Source: Galaxea fascicularis
Lineage: Eukaryota; Cnidaria; Anthozoa; Scleractinia; Euphylliidae
Length of the DNA stretch: 64,000 nt
Reading direction: 5' to 3'
NCBI GenBank assembly: GCA_948470475.1
Contig: OX419335.1
Coordinates: forward strand, 23,697,234 to 23,761,233
In this document: positions 24,101 to 47,683 of the stretch, piece by piece
How the letters are laid out: every line of letters begins with the position of its first letter
Numbering within the stretch: the first letter of the stretch is position 1
Made by a program: the position numbers and the translations under genes
The notes under the pieces: generated by a model
What the model was told of the DNA's origin: nothing
Seen by the model: the letters and a program-made list of their open reading frames with translations, nothing else
Database searches by the model: none

Positions 24101-24975
24101 TATGCCCTCTGGCTTAGCTCATTGCAATACTTACTTGAAATTCTAATGAGAAACTCCAAGCAACCTTTGTCTGCCGTGTTTACATTGTACATCATCCGTG
24201 ATATCGCTAAAGGAGTAAGTCCCTCATCGTTGAAAACGTTTATATCAGCCCCAAATTTACACAACAGGCGCGCTAAGGGCTCGCTGTTCCTCAGCGCTGC
24301 GAGATGGAGAGGAGTTTGTCCATCTTCAGGCCGCTTGATGCTCGTGAGTGCACCATGCTCAACCAACATTCGGACGCAATTAGCGTTACCTTTTATTACA
24401 GCATAACGGAGTGGAAAACCAAATTGAACATCTATGTTAGCGCCCCAGTTCAATAAAACTTTAATCGAGCTCGTTCTTTCACGAATTATGGCCAGCTGAA
24501 GAGCTGTGGTACCCTTGTCACTTAAAGCGTCCACGTATCCCTTGGATTCAAGTAGTAGCTCTACAAAGGAGTCCCTTCCGTAATGGGCAGCCACGTGCAG
24601 AGGCGTCCAGCCATCCTCACTTCTTGCATCGACAAGTTTTCCTTTGTCCAGTCCTTTGAAATCTAACAGCAATTTTGCGATTCTTGTACGACCGTGCATG
24701 GCGGCGTAATGCAAGGCTGTAAAGCCCCCGACGAAATCTCTGGCAAATGCGTCACCTCCCTTCTCCAGCAGCACCCTTAGGGCACGCTCCTTACCTCTAC
24801 TAGCCGCTAGATGAAGCAAGGTCCAGCCATTCGCGTCCATGTGATTCGCCGAAGCGCCCTCCTTGATGAGTTCGCGAACGAGTTTTACATTGCCACTGGC
24901 AACAGCCTCTCTCAGTCGCACATTTATGGGGTTTTCCATGATTCTTTCCCTTCTCCGATGTCGCTTTCGTAACAT
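21125..24975 (-). CDS. Ankyrin repeat and SOCS box (ASB family) protein, two exons
   Basis: ASB proteins are substrate receptors of Elongin BC-Cullin 5 ubiquitin ligases in cytoplasm or nucleus. Exon 1 is 24975-24135 (minus), ending in a GTAAGT donor (plus-strand 24129-24134), phase 1. Exon 2 is 21258-21125, after the acceptor TTTGTTTAG. Joined they give exactly 324 codons plus stop. Residues about 19-260 hold seven or eight ankyrin repeats (GWTLLHLAA, GFTALHYAA, GWTPLHVAA, GQTPLHLAA). Residues 281-324 form the SOCS box: BC box SLQDSCRFVI (285-294) and Cullin-5 box LPVP (309-312). The first ATG opens with a basic stretch; the second ATG (24939, MENPINVR) is an alternative start giving 312 aa. 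Without splicing, exon 1 would run on to a stop with no SOCS box, so the exon-2 link matters. The intron holds a hAT-like element. The gene is divergent from KATNAL2. Which ASB subgroup it belongs to is not settled. Confidence 0.88.
21629..23120. mobile_element. hAT-like transposon remnant in the ASB intron, about 1.5 kb
   Basis: Ends are CAGGCCATCTGAT (21629) and ATCAGATGGCCTG (to 23120), with CAAAGA directly outside each end, a partial match to the 8-bp duplications of hAT elements. Subterminal copies of ATTGTGCGAT and GTGCGA are repeated near both ends, as expected for transposase-binding sites. On the minus strand 22545-22430 reads TAKDRAGKYAIGTFHVDDG then LFCSSCN-type residues (MFCSSCNVVINH), resembling the N-terminal BED/CxxC finger of hAT-derived proteins. 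No catalytic part remains, so it is non-autonomous. Confidence 0.7.
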
Positions 24976-25278
24976 TATATAAAAACTACGAAGTCTCCGA
25001 CATACTTATCACTGTCTAAGTTCGTCTTTCGACGAACAATATTTCGAATTAATTTATCAATATGTCTTCGACTTCGATGTTTTCAAGCGACGCCATACTT
25101 CCTTCCCAGAATACCAGAATACCATGAACGACGAACTGCACGAAGTAGCCGCAGTACCGAAATACCGCTGGCTCTTCATCTCCAAGTTAAATTCAAGATG
25201 GCGTCCCGTGCAACCGTAGATCAACAATGAATTTATTTTGAAGAGGCTGGCTCGCTAGGCGGAGTTCTGTTCGGTTAG
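24976..25278. promoter_or_regulatory. Candidate bidirectional promoter between ASB and KATNAL2
   Basis: Only 303 bp separate the two divergent start codons, so both 5' UTRs and promoters must fit or overlap here. No TATA box is obvious. AAGATGGCG at 25195-25203 matches the YY1-type core element often found in TATA-less animal promoters, about 75 bases before the KATNAL2 ATG. A ciliary RFX X-box was looked for and not found convincingly. Confidence 0.5.
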
Positions 25279-38613
<13,335 letters not shown>

Positions 38614-40778
38614 AACATAAACCGCTTCCTTCACGTTGAACTGAGTCGCTGTGCCACGTGACTAAGCCCTAAGTCCTTGCTTAAGAACAGTTGCTAAGGA
38701 ACAATGTACTTGGTTCTTTACCGTTCGCAGAATTTACGAATGACAGCGATGTCTTTCGATAAATAATATAAATCCAAAAAAATCTTCCGATGATTTCAAG
38801 AATTTTCTTAAAAGGCGCTTTTCCTCCAGCTAAGTGTGGAAAAATAACAAAACGGGAAAAAACTTTGTGGTTTGTCACTGTGTTGCGTTGCCAGAGAGCA
38901 AAGCGGATAATTATCACGATAAGGTTGTTTTTCAAGAAGTGAATGTAGGGTGGATGCTTTACATGAGATCTTGAAAAAAAAAAAGTCAGCCTCTTGTTTA
39001 CGGAAATTTCACGTGCACGTAAATTTGTGCAGCTCCTTCCAGAACAATGAAGGACTGCACACGAAGCCTTGCCTTGAAAAAAGGAAAAAGGAAAAAGGAC
39101 AGCAAATGTGAATCCTGCCATACTATGGCTGTGGTCCTGTTCTATTTGAAAACCAAAAATGTTGTCGCCAAGCCAAATTTGCAACTAAAGATGTTTGCGG
39201 TACAACATGTCACGGACCACCAAACTCATCTTGTTTTTGGGCGCTGTCTTATCGGTTTTTGCCTAGCAGACTGTCTGTCCTGCTTGCCTTGTAGTTATCC
39301 TTGCGTTTGTTACATCGACGCAAAATCAGGTAACGCTGGGACTTGACAAAGATTTCATTTTGAGGCTTGTAATAAGGTATGTCTTACTTATTTATCAGTT
39401 TTGTGTAAATAGATATGGAGTGGTCAGAATTAATATTGTTTCTCTGTAAAATTTATATGTGGTGAATCGAACGGATTCTGTAAATTTTTATTTTGTAAAT
39501 AAACGTTCACGAAGTTACTTGAGCAATAGGTGTTTCTGTTGCATTCTATACCGTAACGTCTCTCTCCCAGTAGCTCGTAAAGCAGTATCGGAACCATGTT
39601 TATCAGTGGTTGCATGTCACGAAAAAATCGGGCGAAAATTCGTTCTCCAGCAAAACCTTTTGTTAAATCTTGAAAAACAAAGGTTTTTGCTGCAGGGCTT
39701 TCTTTAAATCTTGTCAGAAACGTTTTGTATCTGCTGTAGAAAATAGTACGTGCATGATGCAGTCCCATTGGGACTCGTATATGCCCTTGTTTCTTATCAG
39801 AAGTGCTTCAATGGTTTGTCTTAGCGTACCACTCCCTACTATTCCTCTATTCCTCAGAAAGTACTGCGAGATGTGCTTGCTTGAGGCATTTTTCTCACTG
39901 TTTTGATCCATTTAATAAACAGATAATGGAAACTTAAAAAGAAAATAACACGTTTCGGTGTCTTCGCGACCCAATTATCAACTGGAGTAGATAACAGAGG
40001 TGGACGACCTATAAGCATAAAAGCATAGTCCTTGAGCCAGGGAACTTATCGGTACCATGTTCTTCGACCTGGTGATACCCAAATATGGTGATCTATTTAA
40101 TGCATGCCCACTGCTTATATATATATTTTTTTAAATGTGTGATTTACTTGTTCCAAAAAAGGGTTAGTAGCTTCCGTTGGCAGTAAGCTTCAGAACATTC
40201 AGATTGATTCCCAGTAAAAAGATAATACCGCTCTCAACCAAAGCAGCTGTTACTTGCTGAACTTTGTATCTCGTCTTATCTTTAATACTGGATGACAGTT
40301 TTGATTCACATGCCCATGTCCTATCTTAGGCAGTAGCGCTCTAAGGTGCCCCACGTTAACTTGAGTAGAAACAAATTGTTTCAAAACATCTCAGTTAAGT
40401 TGTTTTTGCGTAGCTAATCAGATAGGCCTTGAATACATCAGCCGTGAAGAAACACGTTGGAGATTAAACGGTCGTGATTAAAGGGGCTGCGATATACATG
40501 CAATACATATCCATATCAGTGACGCTAGTTACATTCTTCAATTTGCTATCTGTTTAAATTCCAATGATGCTGGTATATTGTTCGTCGAAAAGACCTTTGT
40601 AATATTTTCCCTTACTCCGACTACACACTGTCTCACGCTTTAGCAGCGAGTTCAAGTTCATACTTTGTCTGTTCTTCCCGCTTTTCGTCGTTCCAAGCAA
40701 CATAGACGGCCACTTCCCTGAAACTCACTGTTGGCGCGAAGAGATTGCATTTACGGTCCAGCTGACGAAAGAAAGGAA
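38614..40778. other. KATNAL2 3' flank, no other gene
   Basis: Contains the likely 3' UTR with AATAAA at 39498-39503 and another near 39914. The open frames on both strands have no splice or family support. Confidence 0.4.
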
Positions 40779-43700
40779 ATGTTTGGAGCAGTTGTATATT
40801 TGACGGGGTGGATGTTGACGATTTCTGTCTCCCAGTCAGTTGAAGGAAATAAAACTGCTTGTGTGATCAAGGTAGGCCTATCGAAACTGCAAAATTGATA
40901 TCTAATGCAACCAATTAGATGATAGTTTTGTGATAGGTAAGTTACGAAGAATACAGTAAGAATGGTAAACTAAAATGGAGCCATTCTGTATCTGGAACGA
41001 TTTGGTTTGGTTATCGTTTGATAACAAACAAACATACATACATACATAAAAACCTTTTATTTGGAAAGGTCACTTTAAAGGCAGCACCAGGCTGATGTGG
41101 GCCTTTTCAATGATAATGCCAAAAAATAGTTAAGAATAGGTACCTATTTAAAAAATAACAAAAGAATGCCTACAAAATATATTTACAAATTGCAAGTGTG
41201 TCTCTTTCATTTAACTATCGTCGCGTTCAGATTAAGGAGTCGAGTTCTAAGCTTCTCCATCCGCCATATGTACTGCAGAACTCCTTCGAGCAAAACTCTC
41301 TAGGGCTGCATTCATTGTGTATCCTACAGGGGGGGGGGGGGGGGGGCAGAGGATTTTAGGGGGGGATCTAAAATTTTTAGAGCAAAAAAGGGGGGGATAT
41401 GAAAATTGTTTAAATATCTCCGGGGGGATGCTTATTTTTTGTAAGATTCTGTCTAGCTTTTGTAATGGTTTTAAAAGGTGAGAAAAGAAAAGATAAGTAC
41501 AGCAGCTTCTTTCAAGGATTGTAAGCAACAAGGGTACCTCTCGATGTTCTTATTAAACATGTCTCTTGAGATTTCAAACATATATAGTTTACTATTATAC
41601 AGATATTTATTTTGATATTTCTTGGGAGGGGGGAGGGGGGGGTATTAATTTTTCGGCTGATTGCTTGGGGGGTTCTGAAAATTTGTATGGACCTTGGGGG
41701 GGGATATAAAAAAACGAGCCGCTGAAAAAAAAATCCTCTGCCCCCCCCCCCCCCCCCCCCCCCTGTAGCATACATAATGAATGCAGCCTAGATCTATTTT
41801 TTTTTCTAAATTCATGACTCTGGTCATACCTCATGTCCGAACGGAGTGATAAAACATTATTTGACAACAAACGAACGTGATAAACTAGTTCATCTTTTCT
41901 TGAGCATCTTTTTCCTCAACCGTTACTTACATGCACTCTACGATAAAAAAAACTTACCGCAATCAAAATCGAGCGAACCACAAGGTGACAATGAAAAGCT
42001 ATTTATATGTACAATACATATGAGGTGAATATTGAACGTCTACGACAAGAATTACGTGACGGATCTTTAAGCGTTATGCGAGGCGCAGACGAACAGGCAA
42101 TAACAATTAACGTAAAGGTAAAGGTACACCTTATTTAACGTCGGTAATTCCTTTACTCTCTAGAGAGTATTCTCCCAGGAAGCCGACGGTGCGCTGATTT
42201 TACCCCCCTCCTTCCATCACTGCTCCGTTTGAAGGGTATCTAAAGCTACTTAAGCTACACTGAAAGGAAAGAAGTCGAAACAAGGATGTGAGATCCAGGG
42301 ATCGAACTCGGGACCTCGCGCACTAACCGACTGTGCCACCCTTGCTCCTTTACGCAATTACGCAATATGAACTGTCAATTGTTTGTCTTTTTTTGGTGTT
42401 TTATTTTCTGTTGGTTTAGCCATGACATATTGGGGAAGACACTGTAAAACTAAGTGTCAGCGAATGCGAGGAGGATAAGTACAAGTTCCATTAAAAAAAA
42501 GTGCCGAAGTGCCCGTTGAAAAGTTGGCTTCGTCGAAGTCTCATTTGGTAGCTAATTGTTCCCGCCAATGTATGGAGGGGCTTGTATAAGTTTGATTTTT
42601 AAGAGGATGATGTTTACCTGATATACAGAACCCAAACGATTGCCTGCAAGGTTCACCCGGCCTTCCTGGACGAAATGGTATGAACGGACACAACGGGTTA
42701 CCAGGCCGTGACGGAGGCCTGGGGTAAAAGGAGAAAAGGGCGTGACAGGTCCCTCAGGACCACGTGGTGTGAAAGGAGAAGCAGGAGCGAATGATAAAGA
42801 CGGCCTTACAAGAAACTGGAAGCAGTGTGCGTGGCAAATGACGGATGAAACTGACTTTAGCCCGATAAAGGTGAACCAGGATCGATCATGTGACGCAATT
42901 CAGTAAGGGAGGGAAAGTTTTCAAAAATTTCAGCGTCGGTCTTAAACAAACGTTGTTTCGACGCTTGACCTACACAAAGCATTACGTACAGATTCGTAGA
43001 GCAAGCACTTTTTGTGTAGAAGGTGTCATTCAATAGGCCATATTCGTATTCTCGGTATTGACCTGGATCTAGCATGAAGTGGAGGCTCTTGCGGGGGAAC
43101 TTTTCATATGTAAATGTATCCACTTCATGCTAGATCCAGTTCAATACCGAGAATACGAATATGGCCTATTCCATATCAGTGTAAAAACTAAGCCGAATGT
43201 AATCTTCCTGTCAAATTGGTTTTCTTCTGAGATTTCGCAACCTTACACCGACATCTGCAAAATTACACATTGTTAAATTTCCTTTAACTACTTTTCCTCG
43301 CATACTGTCAGACTGTCTGGTATTTTTGCTGTTCCTCCGGGTGATGTCAGAAAACTTTCAGCCCCTCGCCTCGTACGCTTATGACCCTACGTGCTCAGCG
43401 TTAATTGTGATAATTAATCCACCAACGAAGAACTCCTGTAAATTGCTAACCTGTAGAAAGTTTAAAAACGATCTGTCCCCAACCCTATATTACGGACCTA
43501 TTCGTGGTTATTCTCTTAGAACACCGAACAGTTGCATATGGCAAACACCGCCAGCATAGGTTGTCAAGGTCCTGTTATTTGGTCAAAAGGTAGTCTTCTG
43601 AATCCGTAGGTATTGTTAAAGAGGCGTATTTAATTGGTAGACAACTTATTTGATGGACAATACTTGTAGAGACTTTTTTCTCTGTATAGCAACTAGTCAG

Positions 43701-44334
43701 CGATTCTATTGCGGATCGTCTGCATTAAGTTATTTTATGACTTGTAAATTTTATAATTTTCTTTCTTTTTCTTTTCTTTTCCTTTTTGTTACCAGTCTAT
43801 TTTCCTTTGTAATGTAGTTAGATGCCCCGAATTTGCGTAACCATTCCATTGCGCTAGATGATACTTAAAGCAACAACACAGTTCTTACTTACTCCTAGAA
43901 CTAAGCCTTTATTTGCGATTAAATCGCAAAAATTTAAGGGGCATTGATAAACAATATCATTGTTGATATTATTACTGTTGTCGCAGGATTGCCAGTTTAC
44001 TAAGGCCAGGCATGACACCGCTCTTCGCGTGGTTTTTCAAGGCAACATCTACTTAAAAGGTTGCACCAGCTGCTGTAAGCGATGGTTCATCACCTTCAAT
44101 GGCACAGAGTTCAGCGGCCCACTGCCAATTGACGCAGCGCTGTGGCTCGGAAGTAGCGGTGTGGCCAATCGCAAACACGGAGCAATAGAGGACTACTGTG
44201 ACAACATTCCCAAGGGATTCATCCGCGTGGGAATCAACATTGGGAACTGCGAAGGGTTCGGAAACTCAGATGGTGCCACAGGCTGGATGTCTGTGTCTCG
44301 TCTGATTATTGAAGACGTCTCTCGGTCACAGTGA
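40779..44334 (+). CDS. CTHRC1: CTHRC1-like secreted collagen-repeat protein, copy 1, with one frameshift
   Basis: CTHRC1 is a secreted glycoprotein with a short collagen stretch, linked in vertebrates to matrix remodelling and Wnt signalling. Exons: 40779-40871 (signal peptide, with NKT glycosylation site at residue 24), 42629-42870 ([10 protein letters not shown] then about 15 Gly-X-Y triplets, ending WKQCAW), 43987-44334 (C-terminal globular domain). The last has GCTSCCKRWFITFNG, SGPLPIDAA and SVSRLIIED, matching the family C-terminus. All introns are phase 0 except that exon 2 is 242 nt, one short: after GRDGGLG the frame breaks at a GGGG run near 42721-42724. Restoring one base would give about 227 aa, near the vertebrate size (243). 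The residue after TE is Phe where copy 2 and the family have Cys. Fold-back, SINE and LINE-tail insertions occupy intron 1. Either a very recent null or a homopolymer read error. Confidence 0.85.
41015..41120 (-). mobile_element. Probable LINE 3' tail
   Basis: The minus strand reads CAGCCTGGTGCTGCCTTTAA, then AATAAAAGG and a TATG-repeat tail (plus-strand CATA repeats at about 41031-41050), the layout of a truncated non-LTR element end. No coding part found. Confidence 0.5.
41302..41789. mobile_element. Inverted-repeat element with long poly-G/poly-C tracts
   Basis: Left end GGGCTGCATTCATTGTGTAT (from 41302) and right end ATAATGAATGCAGCC (to 41789) are inverse, with TAG on both outer sides. 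Inside the left end is an uninterrupted run of 18 G (41329-41346), and inside the right end 23 C (41741-41763), each followed by CAGAGGATTTT or its complement. More G-rich runs lie between (41364, 41386, 41625, 41695). About 490 bp and non-coding. Confidence 0.7.
42110..42346 (-). mobile_element. tRNA-derived SINE in CTHRC1-like intron 1
   Basis: Minus strand begins AGCAAGGGTGGCACAGTCGG (A box) and has B box GAGTTCGATCC, but lacks the anticodon arm between them. The body continues to a tail of CCTTTA repeats near 42110. An RNA polymerase III promoter-like head with a repeat tail fits a SINE. Confidence 0.6.
43034..43168. mobile_element. Fold-back element, 135 bp, copy 2
   Basis: Same TAGGCCATATTCGTATTC ends and CTAGCATGAAGTGG arms as 36756-36905, with the loop in reverse orientation. 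One arm lacks the GAGGCTCTTGCGGGG part. It lies in intron 2 of the first CTHRC1-like gene. Confidence 0.85.
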
Positions 44335-46666
44335 TAAGTCTAAAGAACGGAAATTTTGTGTACTCACCTAAATATAACAAAGCACGAAATTAAATTGGCT
44401 GAAGCACTAGCACTATTGATAGTGACTATAGAGCTTTAGCAGCATTCTCAGCAAGCTTTCGTTTTGTGGGAGCTTAATTTCCCATCCTTTTCCTTTAAGG
44501 TTTAAAAAACAATGATTTACTTACTTATTGGCCTGATGCAGTTATCTATTGTCTAGTTTACTGGTTGTTGCTCTGAGCGTCCCGTCAAAGCGAAGCGCCG
44601 TTTGAACAACTCCTCGACCTTAGTAACCCACATGAATGGTTTGTGCATCATTCTTGTCCTAATCATACATCAGTTTCCACTCAACAAAATAATCAGGTAA
44701 GTACCTCAGATAAAGTGATCTAGTTTCTAAGAGACCATGATACTGCTTTGGTGGAGGAGATAAAAACGAATCAATTTAATCAAGTGAGCGCCGGATGAGT
44801 TAAATTAACCTCATGAACCAATTTAATAAGCTCTTCTTGAGCGCTACTGCCTATCGACAAAGCGATTACGAACGGTTTTGATAGCTATTTTGTTTTCGCC
44901 ATGAAAGGAAATCTGCTCTCGAGATAAGTACAATAAGGTACTTTTGGGAGAATGTTGGTGTGAAATCTGTCGCGGCCTGCCAAACTCATGATGTGGAACC
45001 GAAAGACAGGTTTTCATTTACAGGCGTTTCTGCATACTTGTCCCAGGTCACCTCTGCCAAAAGTATTCTCCACTTCTTCCCAAATCCCGCCAAAGAATAA
45101 CTAGAATAATACAGAAAAGCACCCTTAATCTTACCATTTTTAGCTAGTTAACTAAGTTAAAATTGTATTGATCTCAAAACATGTCCTCTAAGGATAAACT
45201 GGAATCTTCTCAGTTAGGCTTTGAGTTTTCACAAGAACCATATTTTGGTTCTCGCTTTTAAACCATCGCGTTACGTCCGTATACCTCGTCCCCAGCCCCA
45301 GCCACTAGTTAATGGTCATTCACGCGTGCATGGATTCGATATCATCTCACAAGCTTGGAGAGATGAATTATTTCTTAACGTCGTGAAACGATATATTGGC
45401 AATATCATGCAACTATGTACACTTTTTGACGAAAAGACAGCAATTGTATTGATAGAAATTTTACAATAATTTAATTACTAAAAGACAGATAAAATCTTAA
45501 CCATCTTTGGTAAAAGATGGTCAAATGAAATAGAATTTTAACACGAAAACATTGGCCTGTTGGTTCTCGTATTTCCAAATGCTGGCGTAAGAAAAGTTGC
45601 TGAAGCTAAGTTACATTCTTAATGTCTCTCTTTGCTCCCGAGGAATCGCTCTGTTTTTTTTTTTTTTTTTATCATTTTGTTTTACTCATTGTAGGAACAA
45701 GCGATTTTATGTTTGAACAAAGGTGCTTTTTCAAATTTTTGGTACAGTTTTGACCTTCAAAAACAAAAATCCTCGAAAGTGCCCCCTATATAAGACATGC
45801 TTTAATGTTAGGATGAATTTTTGTCCAAATCGAAATTTAAGCTTACTCTGAACGGTCGTCTGTCAGGTTCCTCAGGTTGTGAGGACCATAAAACTCGAAT
45901 CATTCGTTTTGATCCGCGGTCAGTTTAGGGAAATAAGAGTTCCTTGAAGGAATAACTCGCTTTGGCAAATAAGACCACCTGTGTAGCAGCCGCGATAAGT
46001 TGGATGGAAACAAGAACTGGTATCGGTAGCGACCTGCATTCCACCCATTGATGGTGAGTCAGAGGAGAATTATGTTCGCTCAATTATCTTAAGAAAGAAG
46101 AGGATTAGTGTCATTCTGGCATGGATTTTACTAAAGTTAAGCTCACTTGTCGCTGAAGTTTATATTTACTTGACACTCTCGGACGAGGACGCTCAAGCAT
46201 CAGTGGTATTTGAAGGCCTCGCAGATCCCCTAATTTCTAGAAATGAAAGGCCTCTCCTCTTAACTTACATGGATTTCTCTTTCGTCTGTCAAATTCACGC
46301 ACACAATAACATGCTCACGGATTGTTCAACGCAGGTACTGAAGAAGATAAAGAAATGTGGAAAATCAGTCGAATGATATGGCGTCGTTAGAGCTGCTGTC
46401 AGAAATTTCATCAATTTTCTTCTCGAAACAACGGCTTTCTTGCACTGAAATAAACTCTTGGTATTTTTTGGTAGCAGCCTTTCAAAAGTTGTGGCTTTAT
46501 ATCTGACGTCGTGTGGAATATTTCAGTCTCACAACTTTTGTCGAGAAATTCCATCACGGTGCATACATAGTTTGTTGAAAGAAACTCTTGACTAGCACTC
46601 CCCCTTTTACATTTTTTCGGGTTAACAAAGTAATCGCCTTAGTGTCAAGAGCTATAATGATTCTAA
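44335..46666. other. Spacer between the two CTHRC1-like copies
   Basis: No first exon with a signal peptide for copy 2 could be found here. A run of about 22 T lies near 45650-45670. Confidence 0.4.
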
Positions 46667-46921
46667 AGCCCGCCGCACACGTGAGGAAAGAGCTGAGCAA
46701 AATTCCTCGCGAGGCAGTCAGCTCAGCCGTTTCCTCACATGTGCGTATAGAAATTCGCCTCGCGAGGCGATGAGGAAAATATCAAACATGTTTGATATTG
46801 TCCTCACGGCCTCGCGAGGTGAATTTCTCACCGAAGATTTGCTGCACATGTGAGGAAACGGCTGAGCTAACTGCCTCGCGAGGAATTTTGCTCAGCTCTT
46901 TCCTCATGTGTGCGGCGGGTT
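46667..46921. mobile_element. Full-length hairpin MITE, 255 bp
   Basis: The whole element is one near-perfect inverted repeat centred at about 46794 (CAAACATGTTTG). Ends are AGCCCGCCGCACACGTGAGG and its inverse, flanked by TAA (46664-46666 and 46922-46924) as in PIF/Harbinger insertions. CCTCGCGAGG palindromes occur four times. Both strands therefore read the same peptide (RKELSKIPREAVSSA), which is not a gene. RNA from it would fold into a long hairpin. Confidence 0.85.
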
Positions 46922-47091
46922 TAACTCGCAATTTGACCCCAGGCACTTGGATATACACTTCGGCATTCGAGTAATTCTGTTGTTGGAACACACATAGGCA
47001 TGTAGCTATTCAATTTTTTGTTACCTTTTTAGGTACCTTTTTTTATCCAAAAATTCCACATACCCACATTTCACCCGTGCTCGCCACAAGA

Positions 47092-47167
47092 GTCACCAGT
47101 AGCTCAGTGGTTAGAGCATCCATACAAGTTCTCGGAGGGTCGTGGGTTCAAATCCCATCTGGGGCTT
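47092..47167 (+). repeat. tRNA-like SINE head
   Basis: A box TAGCTCAGTGG, D stem GCTC/GAGC, B box GGTTCAAATCC and a T stem are present. The acceptor (ACCAG against CTGGGGCT) and anticodon stem are incomplete, so it is not a functional tRNA gene. Downstream there is no evident repeat body. Confidence 0.5.
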
Positions 47168-47353
47168 GGATTTTTGCCGAGTTCCCATTTGAATATGCAA
47201 AATGTCTTTCATTTCATGTTTAAAATGGCATGAAATTTCTACTTATTCTATAAACACTATACGCTGTCATTACCAAACCTTCATTTGACTGACCATAAAC
47301 CGAATATAGCATTACACTATTGCAAAAAAATTAAGGTAATTCAACCATAAAAA

Positions 47354-47677
47354 ACTGTCAATTGTAGAAGAACTCATTTCTTTTTTGTACATTGCACTTC
47401 GTGGGACTACTATCTCAGAACTTTTTACATAATTATTTTCCGTACTTTCTTTCGTTTGACAAAATAAATACGAAACAAGCTACATATTGACAATCTAATT
47501 AATTTTTTTAATTATTTGGTATTAATTTATTTATCGATTTATCATAAATCGATAATATTAATTTATTTATCGATTTATCATAAATCGATAAATAAATTAT
47601 GTAAACTGAGTTCTGAGATAGTAGTCCCACGAAGTGCAATGTACAAAAAAGAAATGAGTTCTTCTACAATTGACAGT
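47354..47677. mobile_element. Fold-back element with perfect 69-bp arms
   Basis: 47354-47422 and 47609-47677 are exact inverted copies (starting ACTGTCAATTGTAG). The centre is an AT-rich tandem pair of a 36-bp unit containing TTATCGATTTATCATAAATC (from 47521 and 47557). Arm identity implies recent insertion or gene conversion. Its right end lies only 6 bases before the splice acceptor of the next exon. Confidence 0.85.
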
Positions 47678-47683
47678 ATACAG

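Noticed and set aside
24017..24406. 129-codon plus-strand frame
   Set aside because: Antisense shadow of the ankyrin exon of the ASB gene.
24976..25278. RFX X-box for a ciliary gene
   Set aside because: GTCCCGTGCAAC near 25204 differs from the consensus at several key positions.
38681..39346. Overlapping 167-codon minus and 99-codon plus frames
   Set aside because: In the KATNAL2 3' flank; composition not protein-like and no domain seen.
46588..46991. Similar peptides on both strands (RKELSKIPREAVSSA)
   Set aside because: The palindromic MITE reads identically on both strands; not a gene.
47092..47167. Possible tRNA gene on the plus strand
   Set aside because: Incomplete acceptor stem and unpaired anticodon arm.
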